Shown: piece by piece, positions 9,431-22,984 of the stretch
Numbering within the stretch: the stretch's first letter is position 1
Layout of the letters: every line of letters starts with the position of its first letter
Assembly (NCBI GenBank): GCA_016630955.3
Contig: CM049991.1
Location: 310,001-374,000 of the forward strand
Direction of reading: 5' to 3'
DNA length: 64,000 nucleotides
Source: Didymella arachidicola
Lineage: Eukaryota > Ascomycota > Dothideomycetes > Pleosporales > Didymellaceae
The notes under the pieces: model-generated
Told to the model about the DNA's origin: nothing
The model's database searches: none
What the model saw: only the letters and a program-made list of their open reading frames with translations
Position numbers and translations under genes: made by a program

Positions 9431-10579
9431 ATGCAGCGGTGTATGGCCCGTCACCTCCTGCGCCCGCACCTCGTCCCTCGTATTGTCCCCCACCACAGCA
9501 CACGGCGTCACAGCGGCAGCATGCCCACGACGCGCTCTGCCAAGGCGAAGAGCATCAGTCACCAGGAACGCACCGCGAGCGAGCCGCGCAACCATGAACT
9601 CCATCGCGCCACGGTCGGTCAGGTGACGGCCGTCAACGACCGCATCAAGACGTTCAGGTTCGACATTGCCGATAAGAACGGCTTCAACGTACCTTTCCCA
9701 TCTCCGCTTTCGACCTGCGCTGATGGCTGAGGCAAGTTCCTCCCAGGCCAATGGCTCGACGTCTTCGTGCCGGACACTGAGAAAGTCGGCGGCTTCACCA
9801 TTACATCCTCGCCGCGCGACGCCCTGCCCCAGAGCGACCCCGACCACGCGCCCTTCTTCGAGCTCGCCATACAAGAGAGCCCCGACAACCCGCCGGCAGC
9901 ATGGCTGTGGCAGCCGCCCGAGGATATTGTGGGCAAGGAGATCACCGTGCGCGTCGGCGGCAACTTTGTCTTCCCGCCGCCGGGGCTCAGCATGGAGCGG
10001 CCGAAGATCAAGCGCGCCATCTTCATCGCCGGTGGTGTGGGCATCAAGTAGGGCACGCACCACGTAGCTTAGCTCGGACACGCTCACTGACGCGGCTGCA
10101 GCCCTATGATGTCGATGATGTCCTACATCAACCAGAACTACCCCAATCTGGAAGTGCGCCTCCTCTACTCGACCAAGGTGCCCTCGAAAGAGACCCGGCA
10201 GGAGGAGGTCCTCTTCCTGCCCCAGATCATCGACCTCTTCCGGATACCGCGCTCCGAATCAACAAAGGACCGCATAGAGCTGTTCTTCACAGGCACATGG
10301 GACGGCTCTGAGGTGAACCAGAGCAACGACCAGCCCATCCAGCCGCTGATGTCGCTGACATTACCGAACCTCGACTCCGCGACTGAAGTGCCCGTGATTG
10401 CGTGGACACACCGCATCAACGACATTGCGCTGTCGAGTGCAGTCGGCAACAAGGACGACGCCAAGCACACCGTCTTCTACGTGTGCGGGCCGCCTACCAT
10501 GACAGATGAGATTGTGCAGTATTTGAAGGAGCAGCCCAATGTCGCGCCCGAACACGTTCTTTGCGAAAAATGGTGGTAA
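9431..10579 (+). CDS. OXNAD1-like oxidoreductase (ferredoxin-NADP reductase fold), probably mitochondrial
   Basis: Three exons: 9431-9688, 9737-10047 and 10102-10579, 348 residues. The ATG at 9431 is used because the in-frame start at 9416 is GTG. The N-terminus has many Arg and Ser residues and almost no acidic ones, as in a mitochondrial presequence. An FAD-binding part follows (FLPGQWLDVFVPD, then GGFTITSSP). The NAD(P)-binding part contains GGVGIN, split by intron 2, then YVCGPPTMTDEIV and a C-terminal EHVLCEKWW, features of flavin-dependent NAD(P)H reductases. I place it in the OXNAD1-like group. It shares a 262 bp divergent promoter with the hydrolase gene. Physiological electron acceptor unknown. 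Confidence 0.82.
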
Positions 10580-11322
10580 GGGCCGGTATAGGCCGGTATA
10601 TCACTTCCAACCAGCTCGTGCGCATTGTGTTTTCGGTACATAGCCGCCTTGCCTTGCAGCATAGCTTTGCAGCATATCCGGCAACATCCGGCATCAGCAT
10701 CACAGTAGATAGTCGAGTGTCACTTCACCCTTGAACGCGCATCTTCCATCGCAACATGATCGTCGCCGCAAGCGCAATCGCGATTCGACACTCACACCAT
10801 CAATCGAGTTTAAGTCACATTTACGCGCCCCAAAGACCGCAAATTCTACCAAGCCGCGTTAGCTGCGGGAACCAACGCCACGCTTGCCCCGTTCACACTT
10901 TAGCTTGCATTCTCGCCCGCCGCCAGCAAGGATGCGCCCGCACTTAGTCCTTCGCTCGTCCCTCGCCCTGCAGCTGTGATTGGAAGTCACACCTGTGATG
11001 GTTCAATATGCGTGTGCCACTCAGCGGCTGCAGAGGGCCTCTCGCCCCCCAGTCGCTGGAGTCAGCCTGCAGAATGCGATTTGGCGGCCGGCTGACCGTG
11101 CGAACGGCTGTTAAGAGCGAGGGGCGCCCCGGCTGCGCGAGGTGTGTGTGACCTCGACAAGACGTGCGCCGGTGCTGGACGGTTGTGCGATTCTATACCG
11201 ACGATATTCATGCCGACATACAACTACTGAGCGCCTTTCGACCATTCTCCCACTACCATCCGGATTGAACTCTGAAGCTCTTCGCTATCGTATCGACTCG
11301 CCATATCAGCTTGCCATCCACC
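10580..11322. other. Intergenic region upstream of the membrane protein gene
   Basis: 743 bp with no supported gene or repeat. The last 100 bp are C/T-rich, as expected of a fungal promoter and 5' leader. Confidence 0.45.
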
Positions 11323-12540
11323 ATGGGCCGCATATTCATCCCGCGAGAATGGCGACTCGCGCGCTACGTGTGGTTCCTGATGATCTTCGAGTTCCCGTTT
11401 ACTGTCGCCAATCTCGCGCTGTTTGGTATTGCGTCGCCGAATCTGTATCGAACGATTTTGTGGAACGAGGGGGGGAAGATGGGATGGAACTCGGATACGT
11501 CGACGATTGTGTATGCGTATGCGAACTATCGGCCTGTTAAGACTCCGTTGGTGTGGAGTGGATTGTGAGTATATTCCTCTCGCCCCAGAGACAAGAAGGA
11601 ACAGGAATATTGTGCACCATTTACACTCAAGCCTCTTCTTGCACGACTTCCCATGGTATGAGTACAGCAGCTAACCCGCCCAGCAACACACAATACCACC
11701 TCGTCATCGGCGTGGTATGCATGTTCTTCTACCTGATCAAAGTCACAATGTGGCTGCTGCACGTCTTCTTCCCCATCTTCAGCGTGCTCCTGCACATCCC
11801 GCTGCTCATCATCTGGGCCTACGGAATCTACATCCAGACCTCGCCCGACACCATCGACCCGAAGCGGAGCAACCCCGGCGCGCCCTGGTACATCACCAAG
11901 AACTGCGACGTCGTCGCGGACAAGACGGTCAGGAAGTATTGTATGCAGGCCAAGAGCAGTTTCGCAGTGAGCTGCATCATGCTGTATGTCTGGACCCGCC
12001 TGCTTCCTCTCGATGACCCCCCCAGCTAACCCCCGCAGCGCGATATACTTCCTCTTCCTCGCCGTATCCTTCTACTCGCTGTACCCCACGCCCACCGCCC
12101 TCGCCGCCCACCGCGCCCGCCGCGCCGAAAAGCGCGCCGAGAAAGAAAAATGGGCTTCCACGCCCGACGGCTCCAACGAAATGTCCGCAGAGGAGCAGTG
12201 GCAGCACATGTGGGAGCTGCAGCAGCTGCCGCGCACCCCGGGCGCCGCAAACGCAATGTACCTCAAGAGCAACGGGGCCGCGCCCGCAATGACGCCGCGC
12301 ACGCGCGCTTTTGGCGACCTCGAGGGCGGCCGCCCGAATGCGTACCAGCAGCAGGATCTCAGACCGCATCCGAGCTGGGTTGCGCATGCGCATGGCCAGC
12401 TGCAGACACAGGCGTGGTATGCGGGGAGGAATGAGCAGGCGGGGTTTGTGCAGGTGCAGCAGGTTAGTCCTGTGGCGGAGCAGGATGAGTATCAGTATGG
12501 GTATGAGGGGAAGGGGAAAGCGGTTGGGTTTGCGCACTGA
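11323..12540 (+). CDS. Four-pass MARVEL-like membrane protein with long cytosolic tail
   Basis: Three exons: 11323-11564, 11684-11983 and 12039-12540, 347 residues; introns 119 and 55 bp, both ending at CTAACCC...CAG-type acceptors. Hydrophobic segments lie at about residues 12-35, 85-108, 110-135 and 170-190 (splicing joins CIML to AIYFLFLAVSFYSLY). The remaining 150 residues are hydrophilic, beginning with a basic HRARRAEKRAEKEK stretch and then rich in Gln, Pro and Ala. The topology resembles fungal MARVEL-type proteins, but no conserved functional residue is visible. The plasma membrane or endomembranes are likely locations (inference). Confidence 0.72.
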
Positions 12541-12676
12541 GATGATTTCAGCCCTGCAGCTTTTTGTTTTTCCATTACTTTTGTGATACCAGGTGTGATT
12601 CAATCAATCCACTCATTTCTGTTCCAATCCGTGTATACAACTTCTGCTGTTCTTGACGTGGCTAGGAGACGGCTGT

Positions 12677-14612
12677 TCAAACGAACGCCTTTTCCTCATG
12701 TTCAAGCTTCGCCAACTCCTCGCTCGCCGTGTCGACCAGACCCGCAGCCTTCAGCAGTTCGCTATCTGCCATGGTCCCTGCAAACGGCACCTTCGCACCT
12801 TCGACCTTGGGCTTCCAGTCCTTCCGCGTATCTTCTGCTTCGCCGGCTCCCAAGCTGCCCGTACTAAGAGCCTTGACCTCCAACTCCTTAACCGCCGCTT
12901 CTTGCTTCGTGATCTTCTCCATCAGCTTCGCGCGGCCCTTGGCCAGTACACTGACATCATCGGGACAGCCGGACAGCGCGATACGCATATCGACGAGCTT
13001 CGCTTGCGCTTCCTCGAGCTCCTGCTGCTCGGGCGTGAGTATGTGGTGAACTGTCTGGATCTCAGAGGTCTCCTGCATGGTTGTACCGGCAGACAGGGTG
13101 AGGGGTGCATCAACAGTAGGACGGGGGATGTCCGCAAATGCTTTGAAGACTGGGTTGCGATAGTCCTCTGGATCTTGCGCGACCTCCTCGAAGAAATCGA
13201 GGATGGCGCGCTGGACGGCTGAGTTGGTGAAGATGCATTCACCTGTCGGTTCCTTACCCCCGGCGAAGGTGGGACATGGAACGGACCCGGTCTTCCATTC
13301 TGAGCTATCATCGCGGGCTGTTGACTGTGCGGTGGAGCTGTCGCTGGTTGCAAGAGGAGAACCGCTGAGGCTCAGGCTGTGCAATGTCTTTGTGATGTTT
13401 GACAGAGGTCCTGGTTCTGCGACGTTCTCGTTCCAGCGTACAGGCCTGTTGCCTGGCTGTACCTTGCCCACAGATGCGTCACCGGCGTAGTCGTCGGGCA
13501 ACTCTGTGCACTGTGTTGCACAGGAGCCAAGTTCAGAGTACTTCCATTGCCTTGTGCGCTGGTGCAAGAATGCCTTGATGCTCGGAGATGTGCTTTCAGA
13601 GTTGTCCATCATGGCGTGAACCACTGCCATCGCAGTGACACGCTTGCCATATTTCTCGACTATGCAGGTCAGCCTCGCGACATACACTTTAGCATAACCT
13701 ACTTACAGTCGTGCTTGAATACCTCTAGGGTCTTCTCTGCGCCGCCTTCGATCGCAATGATGTACACCTCTGCCTCTGGTGCAACACGATTCGGATCACA
13801 GAGCAGCTGATCGAACACAGACTTGATATGTTCAGTTGCATTGCGATGGCCTTCCACATAATTCTCCTGATCGTGGATCCTGATGGCGTTGTGCGCAATC
13901 GACTTCCGCGGCATCGCGTACCAGCTTCTCATAGTCATGGCCCTGTTGTACTTGTGAGAGTAGAGAAGCTGACCTGTGTTCATCACAATCAGACCGGGAG
14001 CCTCAAAGATGTCGTTGCTTGCAGTATCGTCACTGCAGATGCTGCCGGAGACGGCCTGAACTCGACCCAACTCCTTCGCGAAGTTGATAACAGATCCGCC
14101 ATCAAGACCAAGCTCCCGCTGGAGCTGTCGATATGCGAGGATACCGAGATCCTGCAGGGCATCGTTGATGATGACAACAATACGCTTTCGTCTTTTGAGC
14201 ACTTCTAGCGGCGGGGCAAGAATTGGGACATGCGGTCCATTGCGCTTCGTTGTTGTAAGGCCTGGGAAGTAGAGCTGATTTATGCCGAGCTTGGAGAGGC
14301 GATCGAGCACTCCGGCGCGGGAACAAGCTTGCAGAGTCAGCTGTTGCTCGAGCCATCTGAAAACGTAGAGACATCCGTACCATGCAATGCTTCGTTGCGC
14401 ACTTCATTGTGGCGCTCAATGTTGGTGGAGTTGAAGACGAACGGCTTCTCGGGCGCCTCTATCATGCGAATATGGCCGAGCTTGTTGATGAAGAAGCTAC
14501 AGTCGATCAGCTGCTTATGTATGGCAGGCACTTTGTTCTGTTACCCAAGCTTCTTCAGATCTGCCGGATACGAGGCATCTGGTGCGAGTGTGTCTTCCTT
14601 GCACCGAAACAT
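12677..14612 (-). CDS. Arb2-domain protein (Argonaute-binding / histone-deacetylase tail family)
   Basis: Four exons: 14545-14612, 14381-14496, 13707-14327 and 12677-13659, 595 residues; introns 48, 53 and 47 bp. The first 300 residues carry the Arb2 pattern: FFINKLGHIRMIE, RHNEVRNEALH, PHVPILAPP, a strand RIVVIINDALQDLGILAYR, GSVINFAKE and EVYIIAIEGGA. The C-terminal 290 residues are mostly disordered, with a coiled coil (QQELEEAQAKLVDMRIAL). In fission yeast Arb2 belongs to the Argonaute siRNA chaperone complex, and the same fold forms the tail of Hda1/Clr3 deacetylases; a role in RNAi or heterochromatin here is only an inference. The usual serine of the esterase-like elbow reads IEGGA, so enzymatic activity is doubtful. 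The 3' ends of this gene and its plus-strand neighbour are 136 bp apart. Confidence 0.8.
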
Positions 14613-14913
14613 GGTGTCGCAGTTCGTCCGTGGATGGAGGAATGCACCGGTAGAGGCCCAGAGGTGAGTTGGGTGCGGAAGATTGTGTCTTTGTTGTGCA
14701 CAGGTAAGGTTGCTCATGAGCGTAGGTAAGTTTCCCGTTGGCTGCTGCCACAATAGGTAATACAGCAAACACAGGCAACGGCATTTCAACGTGATGTCAA
14801 GCAGAGCATAGTGTGATCGTAAATGATTTGCTCCTCGCAGTTGAAACGCCGCCCAATGCAATTGTGTCCCTTGTAGTATACACATATATCACAGCCCCTA
14901 GTTCCACTCTCTT

Positions 14914-15362
14914 TTACCAGCTTGCCTTCTTCACGCCCGGCAAGTTTCCCGCAAGCGCATTTAGACGGAACTGGTACTACAAAGACTGTCAGCGCTTTAC
15001 TCCAGCTTTTTGCCTCTGCAGAACATACACGTCCAAGCCTGAAGTCGCTAAAGACACCACGTCCCTTTCCTCCCATTATACATCTGTTCTTGATCTGTGT
15101 GAACCGTGTGTAGCAGTGCATCTGAGAGAGCTGGAGCTGAGCCTGTGCGCGCACACGCTGCGGGAATGTCGTGTTGCGGATGATGTATCGAAGCGCTTGT
15201 CTGTTGAGCCATCCGTCAGTCGTTGATCGTCATCAAGAAGCGTGCGCGGGCATACCGTTCGGGCTCGTTTTGCGCGAAGACCTTGCGCTTCGTGTGGTCG
15301 CGAATGTTGCGGATATTAGCGTAGCAGCCAATATCGAGCTTTGCGGCGCGGAACTGGGACAT
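14914..15362 (-). CDS. MRP2: Mitochondrial small-subunit ribosomal protein uS14m (Mrp2)
   Basis: Three exons: 15256-15362, 15029-15200 and 14914-14976, 113 residues; introns 55 and 52 bp. Splicing yields MSQFRAAKLDIGCYAN, then RDHTKRKVFAQNEPERQALR, RVRAQAQLQLSQMHCYTR, NRCIMGGKGRGVFSDF and the conserved ending FRLNALAGNLPGVKKASW. This is the full length of fungal uS14m, which binds the head of the mitochondrial small subunit; it lacks the zinc-binding cysteines of some bacterial S14 forms. Basic composition and lack of a separate presequence are usual for this family. It is tandem to the Arb2 gene and divergent from the UFL1-like gene. Confidence 0.93.
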
Positions 15363-15681
15363 GATGACGATTGAAGGATAGCGATGGGCGGCGTACAGTA
15401 CAATTTGAGGTCGACGTCGAGGTTCAGTCCAGAAGTTCGCTTGCCAAGCTTCGCGGCTTCGCGGCTTCCTCATGATGTCAACCAATCAGCAACACCTTCG
15501 CCTTCGGAAGTCCGCCTTTCACACCGTCCCGCATCGATCGTATACACGTTGTACCTTGCGAGGTTATTTGCTACGACTATCTACCTGGACGCGCTTTCGA
15601 GGCGCAAAAATACTTAATATTTCTCTCTTTCGATATCATCCCCCAAACTCCGCAAACAACACAATCGACCGGCACAAATTC
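15363..15681. other. Divergent promoter between MRP2 and the UFL1-like gene
   Basis: 319 bp, no ORF of note. It must hold promoter elements for both genes. Confidence 0.5.
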
Positions 15682-17729
15682 ATGTTCTCCGCACAAGATG
15701 CAAGGGAGATATTCGAATCGCTGTCGCTGGAGGGCGACCATAGCAATCCACTTCTAGTTACTAAGAGTGGAGATGGATTCACGACACGTAGATACGTTCG
15801 TAGAACGTTCGAAGACCTTATCTCGAAACGTGAGCTGCCATGATCTTACTTTTAGACTATGCTGATTAATAAGACTACGGTGGAAGAAGAACATCTGTGT
15901 TGAACTTTTCAATAGACCTGGATGTGAGCGAAGAGACTGTCCGTCATCTTGCGGAAGAGAACGATGGTACACTGCTCTTACGCAGTGGCGACGGGCGCCA
16001 AATCATCACCAAGTCAGAACGAGACGCCATTGACCAGGAGCTCGAAGCCGGTGTTGTCTACGGTCTTGTCTCTAAAGAGGCATTCGCGAGCAAACACAAT
16101 ATTTCTTACAGCAGCCTGGATCTACTCATCGACATGTCGGAGATCCAAATCATCGAGATCGAGGGCTATTTGTACAGCACTTCTTACGACATGACTGCGT
16201 CCGGGGCCATCGCCGACTTGCTGCGAGATTACATACAAGATATGGAGTAAGCTACCCTCGTACCAATAGAAGCAATCTACCGAGTGACTGACAGCTGCGC
16301 ACAGTATTCTCACTTTGACATCGGCGGATGTTCCTGGAAATCCTCCACTCTGGTTCATCCAACGCACTGTTGATAGCTTATTGGAGGATCCTGAATTCGC
16401 CGGGAAAGTACATGTTGACGGTCTGCCGAGCGGCGTTCGCTGCACTCCTGCACAACTAATCAAGCAGAACCACGACGATGTGATTGACAATTTGCAGTCA
16501 GGGAAAGTCGCTTACATTAACCTGCACGACTTTCAAAGAGACAACCCAACTATCTACGAGACTGCTGAGGAGACCAAGAGTCGCTTGGGGAATATTCAGG
16601 GCATCGAGCTTGTTAGATCTTTTGCCATCTCGGATGCATGGATCTCGAACTTCAGCAAAGAGTGCGTATCAAGCATGGCTCATGACGGGGATGTCGACTT
16701 TGGTGTATATGACCCAAAATCCTATAACGATGTGCTCAGACTGATGCCTTCTAGCAGCCCGTTATAGCCAACTTTCCTGACAGCATCTACCACTTCATAC
16801 TAGAAAAGGTCGAACAGGCCATTCGGGGCCTATCTCCTGGGACTCATCGTGCTGGTGACACCTTGTTGAGCGAGGACAGTTTTTCTCGACATCGCAACAT
16901 ACTTCTTGACCTTGTTCGGGCTGATGCTGCCTCCCAGTGGCATCGACGTAAAGAAGATCCTTCCATGGACGAAAAGTACTCGCTGTCCAGTACCTTCTAC
17001 CAGATCCTCGAGGACAACCCAGTTTTGCAGAATCTAATTAAAGAGAGGGAGTTGGAACGGGAGTTTGACGAAGCCTTCTCTTCACGAATATCTGAGCTGG
17101 AAAAACAAAATGAAGTCGGGTTCGCGGAATTTTGGACGGATCGTGTAGTCACACGTCTTGCGATCTATTCGGAAGGACTCGCCGCGGTTGAGGACGAGAG
17201 GCTACAAGATCAATTATCCGAGCTACTCGCCCAGTACATACAGAAAGACCTTGTCCCGGATGCGCTGTCCAAAGCCACTTCTCAAGGACTCATGGCAAGC
17301 CGAAAGACTTTGAAGAATGTCCGCAAGCTTGAGTCTGTTCTCAATACCGGTAAGTCGGGTGTACCTGCACTGACATCGTCATTGGACAAATTCCACAAGA
17401 AACAATCCATCGACGCACCCACACCTTCAGCCATGAACTCTTCGAAGGCGACAATGCTTGGTGATATGGCACGGAGGATGCAGAAGCAGCGAAAGTCTGA
17501 TGGTCCGCTACTGTTTCTGACGCTAGTTGTCTTTCTTTTTGCCAAACACAACGTTGGTGTTGTCTATGCAACTGGCAAATTCGCTCCCAAACTACTAAGA
17601 CACCTGAAACCGAAGCTGGACATAGAGCAGTATGCGCAGCTGGAAGCATGGAAAGAAGCGGCAAGAGCAGGCACCCTGAGTGCAGAGGACAGAGATGGCA
17701 TGAAGAAGATGGTGGAGGCAGGGGTCTAA
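15682..17729 (+). CDS. UFL1-like protein (UFM1 E3 ligase family)
   Basis: Four exons: 15682-15829, 15874-16246, 16305-16704 and 16755-17729, 631 residues; introns 44, 58 and 50 bp. The order of segments follows UFL1: an N-terminal winged-helix region (GDGFTTRRYVRRTFEDLISK, then SVLNFSIDLDVSEETVRHLA), a second unit (LEAGVVYGLVSKEAFASKH), a repeat-like middle (GKVHVDGLPSGVRC; AYINLHDFQRDNPTIYETAE), a long helical part, and a conserved C-terminal block (GPLLFLTLVVFLF then ATGKFAPKLLRHL and DIEQYAQLEAWKEAA). UFL1 with DDRGK1/UFBP1 acts as E3 for UFM1 at the ER, modifying ribosome uL24 among others. The family call rests on remembered patterns, not a search. The hydrophobic C-terminal stretch could be read as a membrane helix, but it lines up with UFL1's own tail. 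Exon 3's donor (16705) was chosen because the first stop in frame follows shortly after. Confidence 0.68.
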
Positions 17730-18903
17730 TATGTTTGGATATGACGATCCCCTCACCTCATAAAGATACGAAATGCAAATGAACGAGATAAACAAGCTAC
17801 ACAAGCTTCCACTTCTACCTTCATTCATCGAGATTTGCGTGCAGCAATATTGTCAGTCTGCCAAGCCAACCAATAGACATTGATGAAGGCAGCAGGTGCG
17901 CTCGGCAAACGCAGGCTCAACTGCGGACCTGGAGGAACTTCAAAGGTCACCCCGCACGACATCTTTTGCTACACCTTCACCAGCGCAACCAGACGTCAAG
18001 ATGTAGCCATCTGAGCCTGTGGACAAGGCTCGCCTGCCTATCGCATAGCAAAGTCGAACGAGAAAACTAATCGCGAGAAAGACCGGCTGTCGTGCGGTGA
18101 AGAATTTGCTAGGCTGGTTGTTGGGCAGCAGACGACGGCAGTTCGACTGCAGGAGTCCATATGAAAAGAGGAGAGCGGGTAATATCAAGAAATACAACAC
18201 CAGACGAGCTCCACACTAATTACGATCGCAGCAAGCCTGCCGATGCGATACAACTGTGAGGCGTGGCTAGTTACCCGGCGAGACCGACGACCCGAACGCG
18301 ATCGGCCGACTGAGATGCAGCACCTCCGGACGTCCAAAGCATGACACTGAGTGCAAGGGTCTCACAGCACTGTTCACGTAGCAGAAGATCAGTCGAGCGT
18401 ATGTCCGCGACCTCTGTCATCAAGTATCACGTTCGCCGGCCAACTTCGGTGAGGCAGAGGATGACGATGATGACAAAAATATTCATGCCGGACGATGGAC
18501 GTCGCGCCATCCCCACCACATCATCCGCGGATGAGCGCCATCAGCATGATGCACAGGCACCACTTGCTTCGAGCCTCATCGCTGCCGCCATATCATTGGT
18601 CTAGTAGCCTTACCTAAGGCTAGAAGAAAGAATTTTGTTCTTTCATGGACTAGCGCAAATTGCGTGATCGCACGTCTTCACCCCCAGCTATCGCACCTTT
18701 GTGGAGAAGGATTTCAAAGCGTATCCGATGGCTGGTCTCGATATATTCTCCAGAGGGAGAGGGACCTGTTCTTGTACACCACACCGAGGAATCGATTCAT
18801 AATAGTATTTCTTTCTACGAATCGCAGGAAATACACCTACGCCATCGATTTCTCTACATCTTGCTCGCACGTGCCAATTGCTACATTTGGACACCTAAAC
18901 ACC
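17730..18903. other. Intergenic region
   Basis: 1.17 kb between the UFL1-like and PAPS reductase genes. Only short unsupported ORFs; no repeat family or tRNA recognised. The right 250 bp should contain the PAPS reductase promoter. Confidence 0.45.
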
Positions 18904-19856
18904 ATGTCGTCACAGATCCTCGAGACAGAGCCCCGAGCTCAATCCCCCAGCATTCGTTCAGAGTCTGGATATGCTTCAGGATCTTCAAGCGAGGGTAGTT
19001 TGCCAGAGGTCTATTTTAGCAAGCCTCACCTCAAGTTCCTGAATGCTCAGCTTCAGAAGCTGGAGCCGCAGGGTGAGTGACTTTGCATGTATCATGCATT
19101 CCTCTCGGCTGACGTCGTTTAGACATTCTCAAATGGTGCATCACATCTCTGCCTGGACTGTCGCAAACTACTGCCTTTGGATTGACTGGCCTTGTCACCC
19201 TCGACATGCTCTCTAAGATGGATGGACCGTACAAGCACAACACCGACATGATCTTCCTTGACACATTGTTCCACTTTGACGAGACCTACGCTCTGGTTGA
19301 CCGTATCCGCAAGAGGTACAACACCCCTATCCACGTATACAAGCCTGCCGGTTGCGACAACGTCGATGACTTCAACGCACGCTACGGCGAGAAGCTCTGG
19401 GAGAGCAATGAAGACCACTACGACTACATCGCCAAGGTTGAGCCTGCCGAGCGTGCGTACGCTGAGCTCCAGGTCAAGGCTGCCATCACTGGCCGTCGCC
19501 GAAGCCAGGGAGGCAAGCGTGGTGACCTCGACATCATTGAGGTCAACGAAAGCGGCCTTATCAAAATCAACCCTCTTGCCAACTGGTCGTTCGCTCAAGT
19601 CAAGGAGTACATCGATGCCAACAACGTCCCCTACAACGAGCTTTTGAACAAGGGCTACAAGAGTGTTGGTGACTGGCACTCGACACAGCCCGTCGCTGCT
19701 GGAGAGGATGAGCGCGCCGGTCGCTGGAAGGGCCGCAACAAGACCGAATGCGGCATCCACAACCCCAAGTCCAAGTACGCGCAATTCCTCAAGGAGCAGG
19801 AGATCAAGGCGCAACAAGAAGCTCTCAACGGGGCTCTGCAAAAGCTGGCTGTGTAG
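18904..19856 (+). CDS. MET16: Phosphoadenosine phosphosulfate (PAPS) reductase
   Basis: Two exons, 18904-19072 and 19123-19856 (intron 50 bp), 300 residues. It reduces PAPS to sulfite with thioredoxin in the cytosolic sulfate-assimilation pathway. Landmarks: PP-loop-like TTAFGLTGLVTLDM (about 72-85), FLDTLFHFDETY (101-112), TGRRRSQGGKRG (179-190), INPLANWSF (205-213), the GYKSVGDWHSTQP substrate loop and the catalytic cysteine in ECGIH (Cys266). The first 35 residues are Ser/Glu-rich, as usual in fungal enzymes. ATP sulfurylase lies 637 bp downstream on the same strand, so two steps of the same pathway are neighbours. An opposite-strand ORF of 260 codons is a shadow. Confidence 0.95.
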
Positions 19857-20493
19857 AGCATTCCGTTTGAAGTCTACTTTCTGTTGTCTTATATCAAGCA
19901 TTTAGCATAGGCGTTTGGGTAATGGTCATGAAGCATATGGACATTTGGGTACGGAGTTTGGATAAAGGCATCACGACATGACAGCCTAAAGAAAGACACG
20001 AGAACTGCAACCTCGACCGGGGCCGAGATACCACCGGTTACGAGTGTTGTAAGCCAAACAATAAATGACAACTACACATCCAAGACTTCTGGGCCTTATT
20101 GTGATGTGCTGCTTGCTTAAATGTTGCCCCATCCGGAGACGTTCAAACAAAGATGGACGAAACGGGCCTCCCCCACGTCATGTACCCGAGACGATGCAAC
20201 GGGCAGTGCGGCCAGGCACGCCAGGTGAGCGTCTAGAAAACGCGTGCAATTGCGCAATCGGTTCCAAGGATTTGCCGACCCATACAGGGTCCCGCCTACA
20301 CCCTAGGGTGGTCAACGAGTGGGCATAGAAGGGTTCGCAGACCCAATCGCGAATAGTTCTACGCGTTTGAAAAGCTCAGAGCGACGAGCCGAGCGATCGA
20401 CCGTGTTGCGGCGCCGGATTGCAGTTTATAAGATCTGAGGTGGCTGCTGCTGAAGTTTTGCCCATATACCCCATACGTTTTTTCCACAGCAAC
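19857..20493. other. Intergenic region between PAPS reductase and ATP sulfurylase
   Basis: 637 bp; must contain the first gene's terminator and the second gene's promoter. No perfect copy of the fungal Cys3 bZIP site was found by eye. Confidence 0.45.
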
Positions 20494-22377
<1,884 letters not shown>

Positions 22378-22704
22378 AATAGTTTAGCGTTTTCGTATTT
22401 CGAGAGATGGCCTGGGATAGACGGGGTTATGATTGGGATGAATGAATGATAGACTGGAGTCAGTCGAACACACACATTTTCTCATTGCTATTACCGAAGT
22501 GCGTCATAACACAGGTCTGCATGCGTTTGCGCAACCAAGCTGATTCATCAAACACATTGTGACTCCATGTAGTACCTAGTAAACGAGCGTTGCCATCGGT
22601 GATCGGATTTCGGGGCTTACTCATTACTCACAAATATATCCTTATATAACCATTAAAACAGGCTTTCGTTTCATCAATAACAAGCGCAACCACTGGTTGC
22701 ATTC
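22378..22704. other. Intergenic region before tRNA-Tyr
   Basis: 327 bp, no gene or repeat seen; terminator of ATP sulfurylase and upstream region of the tRNA. Confidence 0.4.
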
Positions 22705-22792
22705 CTCCGCTTGGTGTAGTTGGTTTATCACGTTCGACTGTAATAGCTTCATTGTTATCGAAAGGTCCCTAGTTCGATTCTGGGAGCGGAGA
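22705..22792 (+). tRNA. tRNA-Tyr (GTA) with intron
   Basis: The acceptor stem pairs CTCCGCT (22705-22711) with AGCGGAG (22785-22791), discriminator A at 22792. The D-arm (GTG...CAC with AGTTGG loop) and T-arm (CCTAG-TTCGATT-CTGGG) are canonical. The anticodon stem TTCGA/TCGAA encloses CTGTAA, placing anticodon GTA at 22740-22742, followed by an intron of about 13 bases one nucleotide 3' of the anticodon, the standard position for nuclear tRNA introns. Tyrosine tRNAs of fungi usually have such an intron. A CCA tail is not encoded, as expected in a nuclear gene. Confidence 0.88.
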
Positions 22793-22984
22793 AAACCATT
22801 CTTTTTACCTCCCTACGACAGTCAGATGGCTCCACGGATACTTTTGAGCTGGCGAGAATGGTGACGATGTTTTTTTTTATGATTATCAATGTCGGTCATC
22901 AGCGACCGCGAGTTTGGACAAGTGCTTCATGGTTCTGGTTCATCCTTGCTCTCGTTTCTTCCTCGCCAACCTCCGTCGCCAGGC

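Noticed and set aside
9422..10087. 221-codon ORF antisense to the OXNAD1-like gene
   Set aside because: Overlaps clear exons of the sense gene and has no recognisable features.
17500..17580. Transmembrane helix at the C-terminus of the UFL1-like protein
   Set aside because: The hydrophobic stretch falls in the region that appears conserved in UFL1 itself and is followed by the family-like ATGKFAPKLL block, so a soluble helix is more likely.
19119..19901. 260-codon ORF antisense to PAPS reductase
   Set aside because: Shadow of the sense frame; no domain, biased composition.
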